From Bacteroidota bacterium (GTDB lineage: Bacteria; Bacteroidota; Bacteroidia; Bacteroidales; JACABE01), in contig JAPLDQ010000020.1 in the NCBI GenBank assembly GCA_026391675.1, positions 62,001 through 126,000 on the forward strand: 64,000 nucleotides of DNA, given 5' to 3'. The translations under genes were made by a program, and so were the position numbers. This document shows, piece after piece, positions 29,940-38,002 of the stretch. Position 1 is the stretch's first letter, and every line of letters begins with the position of its first letter. Below the pieces are notes generated by a model. It had not been told where the DNA came from. It made no database searches and saw only the letters and a program-made list of their open reading frames with translations.

Positions 29940-29947
29940 CAAAATTA
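29940..29947 (-). promoter_or_regulatory. Promoter -7 box TAATTTTG for tRNA-Ser
   Basis: Minus-strand TAATTTTG ends only 4 bp before the mature tRNA 5' end at 29935, so the primary transcript should have little or no 5' leader. Confidence 0.6.
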
Positions 29948-30022
29948 CATTTTTTTTTAATTCTGGCAATAGGAAATATTAATTTTAGGCTAATAATTGC
30001 ATTTTTTTATTCAGAAAGAAAT

Positions 30023-30060
30023 AAAAAAAAAGACTAACTATTTATAAGTCAGTCTTTTTA
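30023..30060 (-). terminator. Terminator after the DNRLRE protein gene
   Basis: AAAAAGACTAACT and AGTCAGTCTTTTT pair with one mismatch around ATTTATA. The A-run gives the U-tract on the minus strand; it lies 27 bp past the stop at 30087. Confidence 0.8.
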
Positions 30061-30086
30061 ATAATAATTGTAAAAAATTAAAAATC

Positions 30087-31571
30087 TTAATTTTTTATTA
30101 TTTTTAAGTTTTTAGTATGTTTTCCTGCGTTAAATTTTAAGAGGTATATGCCTTTCTCAAATTGATTATCTAAGGTTAACTGATGATTATATGAACCTAT
30201 TGTCTGTTTTCCTAAATCTTCATTTAAAATTCTTTTACCAAGTAAATCAAAGATTTCAATACTTACATTATTGCTTTCAGTTATAACGTAATTCAGATTT
30301 AATTTATCAGAGAAAGGGTTTGGAGTTACTGATATATTAATATCATTTTGCTGAATATTATTTACAGCCGTATTTATATGATAACATATTTCAACTTTAG
30401 GTAATTTCGCTGAATTTGGGCAATCTTTTGAGCCAAACAGCAAGCTTCTGTAATAATTTTCATCCAATAATTTAAACAAAAACCCATAGTTAGAACTGGG
30501 ATTATTGTAAAAATCAATTGCCATATTAGTAATATCAATATTAGTATAATCCATAGTGTCAGAAAGACTAGTTGGTAAAAATACCTGATTTTGAGTAGTT
30601 GTACCGGGTTGATTCGTCCAGTTTACAGTTGATTCGTTCCAGGCTGAAGTCAATTTTAATAATACAGCGGCATTTGAACCACTTTGTGTAGAATGGCCAA
30701 CATTGGCAGCACTGTTATAATGATACAAAGATAATTTTGCACTTGTAATGATAGCATTATTAGGAATTGCAATATCAAATTTTAATAATGAACGAATAAT
30801 CGATAAATTTCCACTATTTGTCCATGCAGTTGCAATAAAATCAGGAGCCACTGAATTTCCAACTGTAGGGGTTATGTTCCAAACAGCTGCATCCTTCCAA
30901 CTACTGTTATTTGTATTGATGGTAATACAAGTATCAATGGCAGTGCTTGTTGTATAAGTAATTACAAGTTTTGGACGTTTTGCATTATTTGTGTTATTAC
31001 TAGAAGAAAAAAGCATGCTTCTGAAATAATTTTCATTATCAAGTAACATCATTAAACCGTAACTGCTTGAAGGATTATTAATGATATCCTTAATTAAGTT
31101 TGTTATATTGATATTTGGATAATCCATTGTGTCATTGGTACTTTGAGGAATAATTACCTGATTTTGAGTGGTTGTAGTTGGTTGATTATTCCAGCATACT
31201 GTATTTTCATTCCAGGTTGATGTTATCCTTCTAAGTAAGCACATATTAGAGCCACTTTGTGTTGAATGCCCTACATTAGCAGTACTGGTATAATGATAAA
31301 GTGATAATGATGCATTTAAAATTGTAGCATTTGCAGGAATTGAAGAAAAATCAAAATCAATCAATGATCTGATAATACTTAGATTTCCACTGTTGGTCCA
31401 AGCTGTTGCTATAAAATCAGGTGCTAATGGATTAGGTGTGGTAGGAGTAATGTTCCATATTAAGGCATCTTTACTGCTGCTTTCATCTGGTTGCAATGTA
31501 ATGGTTGTTTGCGCTTTAATCTGAAATCCAATTAAAAGTACGATGCAAAATAAAGAAAAGACTTTTTTCAT
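30087..31571 (-). CDS. T9SS-secreted protein with duplicated DNRLRE/disaggregatase-type domains
   Basis: 494 residues. Signal peptide (ends FQIKAQ), then two homologous domains of about 185 residues (about 23-207 and 213-397). Shared blocks include APDFIATAWTNSGNLSIIRS, SLYHY and NVGHSTQSGSN, then TQNQV and DTMDY. The pattern (SLIDFDFSSIPANATILNASLSLY, TWNENTVCWNNQP) is that of DNRLRE domains, beta-sandwich modules found on secreted carbohydrate-associated proteins. A type A T9SS sorting domain ends the protein (VTPNPFSDKLNLNYV, FDLLGKRILNE, FEKGIYLLKF). Likely a surface or secreted carbohydrate-binding or structural protein; no catalytic domain is present. Confidence 0.88.
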   Translation of the reverse strand: MKKVFSLFCIVLLIGFQIKAQTTITLQPDESSSKDALIWNITPTTPNPLAPDFIATAWTNSGNLSIIRSLIDFDFSSIPANATILNASLSLYHYTSTANVGHSTQSGSNMCLLRRITSTWNENTVCWNNQPTTTTQNQVIIPQSTNDTMDYPNINITNLIKDIINNPSSSYGLMMLLDNENYFRSMLFSSSNNTNNAKRPKLVITYTTSTAIDTCITINTNNSSWKDAAVWNITPTVGNSVAPDFIATAWTNSGNLSIIRSLLKFDIAIPNNAIITSAKLSLYHYNSAANVGHSTQSGSNAAVLLKLTSAWNESTVNWTNQPGTTTQNQVFLPTSLSDTMDYTNIDITNMAIDFYNNPSSNYGFLFKLLDENYYRSLLFGSKDCPNSAKLPKVEICYHINTAVNNIQQNDINISVTPNPFSDKLNLNYVITESNNVSIEIFDLLGKRILNEDLGKQTIGSYNHQLTLDNQFEKGIYLLKFNAGKHTKNLKIIKN

Positions 31572-31617
31572 AAAATTGATTTTTTGTTTGTTAATAAAAT
31601 AACATTATTTTAAAACA

Positions 31618-31625
31618 CAAAAGTA
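31618..31625 (-). promoter_or_regulatory. Promoter -7 box TACTTTTG
   Basis: Minus-strand TACTTTTG, about 40 nt of leader before ATG 31571. The divergent PIG-L gene has only a near-match (TAATTTTA, 31639-31646). Confidence 0.5.
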
Positions 31626-31674
31626 TAATTTATTTTTTTAATTTTACATTTTATTTAACAATTCTACGAAAAAA

Positions 31675-32307
31675 ATGGAAAATGTAAAAAATGTCCTCAT
31701 TTTAGCTCCTCATACTGATGACGGTGAACTTGGATGTGGTGGTACGATAGTTAAATTGATTGAAGAAAAGAAAAACGTTTTTTGTGCAGCATTTTCAATT
31801 GCAGAAGACTCTGTTCCTGAAGGTTTTGCAAAAGATGTTTTACAATATGAATTTACTAATGCTATGCTTAAGTTAGGATTACCTAAAGAAAATATAATTA
31901 CTTATCGTTTTAAAGTAAGAAATTTTCCAGAATTGCGTCAATCGATACTTGATGAAATTATTAAATTAAGAACAAAAATAGCACCTGAATTGGTTTTCGT
32001 CCCATCAACACATGATATACATCAGGATCATCAGGTAATTACGAATGAAGGATTGCGTGCATTTAAAAAAGTTTCAATTTTAGGATATGAATTACCATGG
32101 AATAATATTGTCTTTGAAACAAGATGTTTTGTGAAATTGGATAAAAGACATATCCAGTTAAAAATAGATGCTTTGAATTGTTATTTAACCCAAAAGCAAA
32201 GAACATATCTAAATGATGAATTTATTTGGAGTCTTGCTAAAACAAGGGGTACACAATTTGAGTATAATTATGCTGAAGCATTTGAAGTAATTAGGTGGAT
32301 AATTTAA
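31675..32307 (+). CDS. PIG-L (LmbE-like) deacetylase family protein
   Basis: 210 residues, no signal peptide. The zinc motif normally AHPDD appears as APHTDDGELGCGG (11-23), with H13 and D16 as likely ligands; the second site is STHDIHQDHQ (111-120), containing H113, H116 and H119. PIG-L enzymes remove N-acetyl from GlcNAc-type substrates. It stands before an LpxD-like acyltransferase, an ACP, an SDR and a KAS III, so I infer that it frees a sugar amine for re-acylation. It is shorter than typical BshB (bacillithiol) proteins and lacks that context. Confidence 0.85.
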   Translation: MENVKNVLILAPHTDDGELGCGGTIVKLIEEKKNVFCAAFSIAEDSVPEGFAKDVLQYEFTNAMLKLGLPKENIITYRFKVRNFPELRQSILDEIIKLRTKIAPELVFVPSTHDIHQDHQVITNEGLRAFKKVSILGYELPWNNIVFETRCFVKLDKRHIQLKIDALNCYLTQKQRTYLNDEFIWSLAKTRGTQFEYNYAEAFEVIRWII

Positions 32308-32385
32308 TTTTTAAAATTCTATTCATTCAATTCGATATAATATTTTAATACCAGATTTAATTTTATAACTAAAATACATGCTAAA

Positions 32386-33315
32386 ATGAACAAGATTAAT
32401 TATCAGATGATAGCAGAATATCTTGATAATCATGATATTATTGGCGATAAAAATGATGTATTATTTGATAATATTAAAAGTGTTTTAGAAGCAGATGAAA
32501 TGTCTTTGGTTTTTATAGGAAATAATAAAAATAATGCAGAAATTTTAATTTCTAAGACAAAAGCAAAAATAATTATTATTGGAAATCAGAATAATATTGA
32601 TTTCCCAAAAGATAAGGTATTTCTTATTGTTGAAAATCCAAAATTAGCTTTTTCTAAAATTGCAAACAGATATTTTATAAAATCCATAGACCATTCTATT
32701 CATCCTTCAGTTGTCATTCACCCGGAAGCAAAAATAGCAAAAAACGTTTATATTGGGCCAAATTGTGTAATCGGACGTGGTGAAATACAGGAAAATACAG
32801 TAATTTTTGGAAATGTATTTATTTACGATAATTTTATTATTGGTAAAAATGTTAAAATTAATGCCGGTACTGTGATTGGTGCTGAAGGTTATGGTTATAG
32901 CAGGGAAAAAGATGGCTCTCCAGTTCTTTTTCCACATATAGGAGGTGTTATTATTGAAGATAATGTTGATATCGGTTCTAATGTTTCTATTGATAGAGGT
33001 GCATTATCAAATACTATCATTAAGAAAGGCGTTAAAATTGATAACTTAGTTCATATTGCTCATAATGTATGCATTGGAGAAAATACTTTCGTAATTGCTA
33101 ATGCTACAATTTGTGGTAGTGTTACTATCGGGAAAAATGTTTGGGTAGGCCCTAATGTTATAATTTCTAATGGTTTGCATATTTGTGATAATGCTCAACT
33201 TTTAATCGGTTCGGTTGTTTTAAATAGTATCGTTACAGAAGAAGAATGTATTGGATATCCTGCATATAAAAAGAATAAATTCTTTAAAAATCAATATAAA
33301 ATAAATAATCTATAA
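32386..33315 (+). CDS. LpxD-like N-acyltransferase (left-handed beta-helix)
   Basis: 309 residues. About 100 N-terminal residues precede hexapeptide repeats from about 104 to 285 (IHPEAKIAKNVYIGPNCVIG onward). LpxD signatures are present: GAEGYGY (166-171 region), SIDRGAL and KIDNLVHIAHNV, with the expected catalytic histidine H226. LpxD transfers (R)-3-hydroxyacyl from ACP to the 2-amino group of UDP-acylated GlcN in lipid A synthesis. This copy is not beside lpxC/fabZ or lpxA, and it adjoins a private ACP and KAS III, so it may be a paralogue acting on another amino sugar. The C-terminal region after the helix is short and lysine-rich. Confidence 0.8.
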   Translation: MNKINYQMIAEYLDNHDIIGDKNDVLFDNIKSVLEADEMSLVFIGNNKNNAEILISKTKAKIIIIGNQNNIDFPKDKVFLIVENPKLAFSKIANRYFIKSIDHSIHPSVVIHPEAKIAKNVYIGPNCVIGRGEIQENTVIFGNVFIYDNFIIGKNVKINAGTVIGAEGYGYSREKDGSPVLFPHIGGVIIEDNVDIGSNVSIDRGALSNTIIKKGVKIDNLVHIAHNVCIGENTFVIANATICGSVTIGKNVWVGPNVIISNGLHICDNAQLLIGSVVLNSIVTEEECIGYPAYKKNKFFKNQYKINNL

Positions 33316-33336
33316 TTCTTTTAAGTATAATATTGC

Positions 33337-33344
33337 TAAATTTG
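33337..33344 (+). promoter_or_regulatory. Promoter -7 box TAAATTTG for the ACP-SDR-KAS III unit
   Basis: TAAATTTG fits TAnnTTTG, with a leader of about 17 nt to ATG 33368. The three acyl genes may therefore be expressed apart from the PIG-L/LpxD-like genes. Confidence 0.5.
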
Positions 33345-33367
33345 TAAAAACTTTAAATATAAATACA

Positions 33368-33595
33368 ATGGAAATAAAAGATTTTATCAATCACTTTGCC
33401 GATCAGTTTGATGAAACTGATAAAAGTGAATTTAATCCTGAAACAGAATTTAAAACATTAGATGAATGGAGTTCTTTAATTGCTTTATCAGTTATTGCTA
33501 TGGTAGATGAAGAATATAGTGTTAAATTAAAAGGAGAGGATATTCGTAACTCAAATACCATCAGTGATTTATATAACGTTATAGCATCAAAGTAA
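33368..33595 (+). CDS. Acyl carrier protein (dedicated)
   Basis: 75 residues, acidic, four-helix ACP pattern. The phosphopantetheine site appears as DEWSSLIAL (32-40), with S36 aligned to the Ser of the usual DSL motif; the preceding residue is Ser rather than Asp. Helix II continues SVIAMVDEEYSVKL and helix IV ISDLYNVIAS. This divergence from housekeeping AcpP (GADSLD) is typical of ACPs that serve specialised clusters. The SDR gene starts 8 bp after the stop. Confidence 0.88.
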   Translation: MEIKDFINHFADQFDETDKSEFNPETEFKTLDEWSSLIALSVIAMVDEEYSVKLKGEDIRNSNTISDLYNVIASK

Positions 33596-33602
33596 TAATA
33601 AA

Positions 33603-34349
33603 ATGTATAATCCATTTTCATTAAAGGACAAAACTATTTTTATTACCGGTGCATCTTCAGGAATTGGGCGTGCTGTTGCAATTGAATGTTCAAAATTAGG
33701 AGCAGATGTAATTATAAGCGGCAGAAATCCTGAAAGGTTACAGGAAACATTTGATGCTCTGGAAGGTCATAATAATAAGCAATTCCTTGCTGAGCTTCAA
33801 AATCACGAAGATGTAAATAGTTTGATAGACCAAATTCCATTACTTGATGGAATAGTTTTTTGTGCAGGATATACAAAAACACTTCCTTTTCAATTTATAA
33901 ATGAAGATGAATTAAATGCAATCATGCGAATTAATTTTATTGCTCCAACCTTAATTGCTCAATCATTACTGAAAAAGAAAAAGATTAAGAATGGTGCTTC
34001 AATAGTATTTATTTCTTCAATATCAGGTATGTATATTTCTTTTTATGGCAATTCCATGTATTCTGCATCTAAAGGTGCGATAAATGGTATGGTAAAAGGA
34101 ATGGCGCTTGATTTAGCCAATAAAAATATTCGCGTAAATACAGTAACACCTGGAATGATTCAGAGCAATATTATTAATACTGGTATTATTACAGAAGAAC
34201 AGATTAATGCAGATATTAAGAAATACCCTTTAAAAAGATATGGTAATCCAAATGAAGTGGCTTATGCCGTAATTTATTTATTATCTGATGCAACTACATG
34301 GATAACGGGTTCTAATCTATTAATTGATGGTGGTTACACCTTAACATAA
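33603..34349 (+). CDS. Short-chain dehydrogenase/reductase, FabG-like (3-oxoacyl-ACP reductase)
   Basis: 248 residues, classical SDR. Cofactor loop TGASSGIG (15-22) followed by SGRNPER, which favours NADPH; catalytic Ser in FISSISGM (about 138) and YSASKGA with Tyr near 153 and Lys near 157. The end GNPNEVAYAVIYLLSDATTW and TGSNLLIDGGYT is the usual FabG-type C-terminus. Between ACP and KAS III genes its probable job is to reduce the 3-oxoacyl-ACP made by the KAS III to 3-hydroxyacyl-ACP. Confidence 0.88.
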   Translation: MYNPFSLKDKTIFITGASSGIGRAVAIECSKLGADVIISGRNPERLQETFDALEGHNNKQFLAELQNHEDVNSLIDQIPLLDGIVFCAGYTKTLPFQFINEDELNAIMRINFIAPTLIAQSLLKKKKIKNGASIVFISSISGMYISFYGNSMYSASKGAINGMVKGMALDLANKNIRVNTVTPGMIQSNIINTGIITEEQINADIKKYPLKRYGNPNEVAYAVIYLLSDATTWITGSNLLIDGGYTLT

Positions 34350-34371
34350 AATTTATTTAATTTTTAATGTA

Positions 34372-35373
34372 ATGGATGCATATATTAAAGCAATATCATA
34401 TTATTTGCCTGATAAGAAGTTAACAAATGAGGACTTAAACGTTGAATTTCCTGAGTGGTCGGTTGAAAAAGTAGCTTCAAAAATTGGTGTTTCTGAAAGA
34501 AGTATAACTGGTGAAAATGAGTTCGCTTCTGATATGGCTATAAATGCCGCTAATAAGCTATTTTTAGAATACAAAATCAATCCGGAAGAAATCGATTTTA
34601 TTATGCTTTGTACGCAAAGTCCTGATTATTTTTTGCCAACAACTGCATGTATTATACAGGATAAGCTTAACATTCCTACAAGTGCCGGTGCAATTGACTT
34701 TAATTTAGGCTGTTCAGGTTTTGTTTATGGTTTATCAATTGCTAAAGGATTGATTTTTGGTGGTATAGCAAAAAATATTCTATTGTTAACTTCAGAAACT
34801 TATTCAAAATTCATGCACCCTAAAGATAAAGGGAACAGAACAATATTTGGAGATGCTGCAGCTGCAACTTTGATTTCAACGAATGGTTTTGCTAAAATTG
34901 AAAATTTTTCATTGGGAACTGATGGAAAAGGGGCTGAGAATTTGATGGTAAAAACAGGTGGAATGAGATTTAGAAGTGCTGTGAATAAAACCTCTATTGA
35001 TGAAAATGAAAATATTATTTCACCAGATCATTTATTTATGAATGGATCTGAAATATTTAACTTTACCTTAGAATTCGTCCCTCTTTTAGTTGAAGATACA
35101 TTGTTGAAAAATAACACCTTAAAGGATGATATAGATTTATTCGTATTTCATCAGGCAAATAAGTATATGCTTAATTTTTTACGAAAGAAAATTAAGATTG
35201 ATGAGGAAAAGTTTTATATTTCTCTGGAAAAGACCGGAAATACTGTATCTTCTACTATCCCAATAGCTTTAAAAGATGCATTGGATAAAAAAATCATTAA
35301 AGAAAATTACAAAGTATTATTAGCCGGTTTCGGTGTGGGCTATTCCTGGGGCGGTAATATCCTGGAATTTTAG
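34372..35373 (+). CDS. 3-oxoacyl-ACP synthase III (FabH-like)
   Basis: 333 residues, thiolase fold. The catalytic triad of KAS III is complete: C114 in LGCSGFVYG, H260 in VFHQAN and N290 in TGNTVSS; the final GFGVGYSWGG is conserved. KAS III condenses an acyl-CoA starter with malonyl-ACP. Together with the adjacent reductase and ACP it could make a short 3-hydroxyacyl group. Housekeeping FabH in Bacteroidota is usually encoded beside rpmF/plsX, which are absent here, so this is probably a paralogue. Confidence 0.9.
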   Translation: MDAYIKAISYYLPDKKLTNEDLNVEFPEWSVEKVASKIGVSERSITGENEFASDMAINAANKLFLEYKINPEEIDFIMLCTQSPDYFLPTTACIIQDKLNIPTSAGAIDFNLGCSGFVYGLSIAKGLIFGGIAKNILLLTSETYSKFMHPKDKGNRTIFGDAAAATLISTNGFAKIENFSLGTDGKGAENLMVKTGGMRFRSAVNKTSIDENENIISPDHLFMNGSEIFNFTLEFVPLLVEDTLLKNNTLKDDIDLFVFHQANKYMLNFLRKKIKIDEEKFYISLEKTGNTVSSTIPIALKDALDKKIIKENYKVLLAGFGVGYSWGGNILEF

Positions 35374-35417
35374 CATTAATAGAATTGACTATTAAGTTGT
35401 ATCTGATTTTTAATCAA

Positions 35418-36725
35418 TCAATTATCCGTAATTAGATTAATTATTTTTGCAAACTTTTCAACTTGATTGTACCTTGAATATTTATTGTATTCTTCTCCGT
35501 ATAAATCAAGATTGTAATTCAATTTCCATTTATCAATAAGCGATTGAAAATATTTGGTAATTCCATCTTCATCTTCATAATCTAATACTTCTCCTGCATT
35601 ACATTCATGTATTAATTTGGCAACATCACCTTTTGTTGGCCCAATACAAATTATCGGCTTTTTAACCGCCAGGTATTCAAATATTTTTGCACTGATCAAA
35701 CCTTCTTTTCTTACTGCCGGATATATGGTGAAGAATACTGCAGTACTTGTTTTTAGTAATTTTATAACTTCATTATGTAATACAAAATTAATTACTTCCA
35801 GGTTATCTGAGATTTCTTCTTTATTAAAAATATCATTAATTTTTTTATCAATTTTCCCAATCATTACTATTTTTATTTTAACCACTGGATTTGCTTTTAT
35901 AACATTGCTAAATGCCTTAATCATGCAATCCAGGTTATAATCAATTGAGAGTGAACCTATATACATTAAAATAAATGTATCCTTTGAGGGAGTAGAGGGA
36001 AGCAAAAAATCTTCATGGTTAAAGCCATTTGGTATGGTTGTAAATTTTTCAGGATTAATATTGCCTGATTTTTCTTTAAACATTTCAATTAAAGTATCGC
36101 TAACAGTAGTAATACTATCAGCATTTTCTATTACTTTTTTTTCTAATTTTTTATCAATAAATTCAGCTAATTTAGTGTGGTATAGTAAATCATAGAAAAA
36201 AATGTCTGTCCAGGGATCTCTGAAGTCTGCAATCCAAGGTAAATTATATTTTTTCTTTAATTTTAATCCGACAAGATGTGTAGAGTTTGGAGGCCCGGTT
36301 GTAATTATCGTATCAATTTTTTCAGTATTAATAATATTGCTGCACTGCCTAAATGCATATTTATTCCACCCAATTCTCGCATCGGGAATAAAAAAATTCC
36401 CCCTTATAAAACGCATTATTTTTTTATAAAAATTTGGATTGGTTTCATTTACAAAACCTGGTTGAGGTATTTCATTCTTTCTGTTAAGCTTTCTGTATAT
36501 TTCCAATGGTTCAAATGAATCTGTTCTGTAGACTCTTATGTCTTTTGGAATTTGATCAATTAATGAATTATCAATTATCGGATATGAAGCTCTTTTTTCA
36601 TCAACAGTTATTACAATCAATTCAATATCAAAATCTTTGAAAAATTTTGACATTTTTAACCAGCGTTGTACTCCTGCACCACCACTTGGCGGCCAGTAAT
36701 AGGTGATAATAAGAACCTTTTTCAT
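35418..36725 (-). CDS. Glycosyltransferase family 4 protein
   Basis: 435 residues. The start VLIITYYWPPSGGAGVQRW is a frequent opening of Bacteroidota GT4 proteins with a glycine-rich acceptor loop. The donor half has LMYIGSLSIDYNLDCMIKAF (about 250-270) and the E-x7-E-like region in ISAKIFEYLAVKKPIICIG (about 345-363). An insertion of about 60 residues between the first two strands (PQPGFVNETNPNFYKKIMRF) is seen in this subgroup. It converges on the KAS III gene and shares a divergent control region with the next glycosyltransferase. Confidence 0.85.
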   Translation of the reverse strand: MKKVLIITYYWPPSGGAGVQRWLKMSKFFKDFDIELIVITVDEKRASYPIIDNSLIDQIPKDIRVYRTDSFEPLEIYRKLNRKNEIPQPGFVNETNPNFYKKIMRFIRGNFFIPDARIGWNKYAFRQCSNIINTEKIDTIITTGPPNSTHLVGLKLKKKYNLPWIADFRDPWTDIFFYDLLYHTKLAEFIDKKLEKKVIENADSITTVSDTLIEMFKEKSGNINPEKFTTIPNGFNHEDFLLPSTPSKDTFILMYIGSLSIDYNLDCMIKAFSNVIKANPVVKIKIVMIGKIDKKINDIFNKEEISDNLEVINFVLHNEVIKLLKTSTAVFFTIYPAVRKEGLISAKIFEYLAVKKPIICIGPTKGDVAKLIHECNAGEVLDYEDEDGITKYFQSLIDKWKLNYNLDLYGEEYNKYSRYNQVEKFAKIINLITDN

Positions 36726-36755
36726 TTAATTGGTTAAAATTGAAATATTAAAATG

Positions 36756-36763
36756 CAAATATA
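36756..36763 (-). promoter_or_regulatory. Promoter -7 box TATATTTG
   Basis: Minus-strand TATATTTG, leader about 24 nt to ATG 36725. Confidence 0.55.
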
Positions 36764-36815
36764 GAAAATATACTAAATCTGTCATAAAATACTTTTATGT
36801 ATACGATAAAAGCCC

Positions 36816-36823
36816 TACATTTG
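36816..36823 (+). promoter_or_regulatory. Promoter -7 box TACATTTG
   Basis: TACATTTG, leader about 14 nt to the TTG start at 36844. Confidence 0.55.
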
Positions 36824-36843
36824 CTTTTTAAAATGAAGTTAAA

Positions 36844-37959
36844 TTGAAAAAAGCTGTTGTTTCTGTAACAAATGATTTAAGTACTGACCAAAGGGTGGAT
36901 AAAGTATGTAAAACCCTTATGAAATGCGGTTTTGAAGTGGAGTTGGTTGGCAGGCAGAGAATCGATAGTCAGGCATTATCAGACAGAAATTACAGTACAA
37001 AACGCTTTCGTTTACTCTTTGAGAAAAATGTTTTTTTTTATGCTGAATTCAACCTGCGATTGTTTTTCTATTTACTGGCAAATAAACAGGATTTACTGAT
37101 TGCCAATGATCTGGATACTCTGCTGCCCAATTATCTGATTAGTAAAATTAAAAGAATTCCCTTGGTTTATGATAGTCATGAATATTTTTGTGGTGTTCCT
37201 GAACTTGAAAGCAATGCCTTTGCACGTAATTTTTGGCTTAAAATTGAGAGATTTATCTTTCCGAAACTGAAACATATTTTTACTGTAAATGATTCTATTG
37301 CAGAGTTATATCGTAATCAATATAATGTTGAACTTAAAGTTGTAAGAAATATTCCTTTACGACAGGAAAATATTAATATTAAAAGCAGAAAGGAATTAAT
37401 GCTGCCTGTTGATAAAAAAATATTATTGCTTCAGGGTGCCGGTATTAATGTAGATAGGGGCGTTGAAGAGCTTATTGAAGCCATGCAATGGGTGGATAAT
37501 GCTGTTTTATTGATAATAGGAGGGGGTGATGTTTTTGATTTACTTAAACAAAAAGCTGAAGCGTTAAGTTTAACTGATAAAATTCGATTTATTAAAAAGC
37601 TTCCTTATGCCGATTTAATGCAATATACAGCAAATGCAGACCTTGGTTTAACCCTTGATAGGGACAGTAATCTGAATTACAGATTCAGCCTGCCCAATAA
37701 ACTATTTGATTATATTCATGCAGGAATAGCAGTACTTTCATCCGATTTGATTGAGATCAGAAAAATAATTGAGCAATATGAGATAGGGGAAATTATTAAA
37801 GATCATCAGCCGGAAACTATTGCCAATCATATTAATAAATTGCTGACTGATGATGAAAAACGACTAAAATACGCAGCAAATACAAAAATTGCAGCTGCTG
37901 AACTTTGCTGGGAAAATGAAGAAAAAGAATTGATGAAAGTATATAAACTTTATTCGTAA
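36844..37959 (+). CDS. Glycosyltransferase (GT4-type)
   Basis: 371 residues; TTG start placed by the promoter box. A nearby ATG at 36833 is out of frame and stops after four codons. The N-terminus has VSVTNDLSTDQRVDKVCKTL, typical of one Bacteroidota glycosyltransferase subgroup, and ANDLDTLLPNYL with YDSHEYF. The donor domain contains LLLQGAGINVDRGVEELIEA, GGGDVFD and the acidic region SLPNKLFDYIHAGIAVLSSD (about 283-302). Probably cotranscribed with the GT2 gene 43 bp downstream; surface polysaccharide synthesis is inferred. Confidence 0.85.
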   Translation: MKKAVVSVTNDLSTDQRVDKVCKTLMKCGFEVELVGRQRIDSQALSDRNYSTKRFRLLFEKNVFFYAEFNLRLFFYLLANKQDLLIANDLDTLLPNYLISKIKRIPLVYDSHEYFCGVPELESNAFARNFWLKIERFIFPKLKHIFTVNDSIAELYRNQYNVELKVVRNIPLRQENINIKSRKELMLPVDKKILLLQGAGINVDRGVEELIEAMQWVDNAVLLIIGGGDVFDLLKQKAEALSLTDKIRFIKKLPYADLMQYTANADLGLTLDRDSNLNYRFSLPNKLFDYIHAGIAVLSSDLIEIRKIIEQYEIGEIIKDHQPETIANHINKLLTDDEKRLKYAANTKIAAAELCWENEEKELMKVYKLYS

Positions 37960-38002
37960 TCCGTTGATTATAAAATTTATAGATTACAGAAAAATTTAAA
38001 TT

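Noticed and set aside
31675-32307. BshB of bacillithiol synthesis as identity of the PIG-L protein
   Set aside because: It is shorter, its zinc motif reads APHTDD rather than AHPDD, and its context is acyl/glycan genes, with no bshA or bshC in the window.
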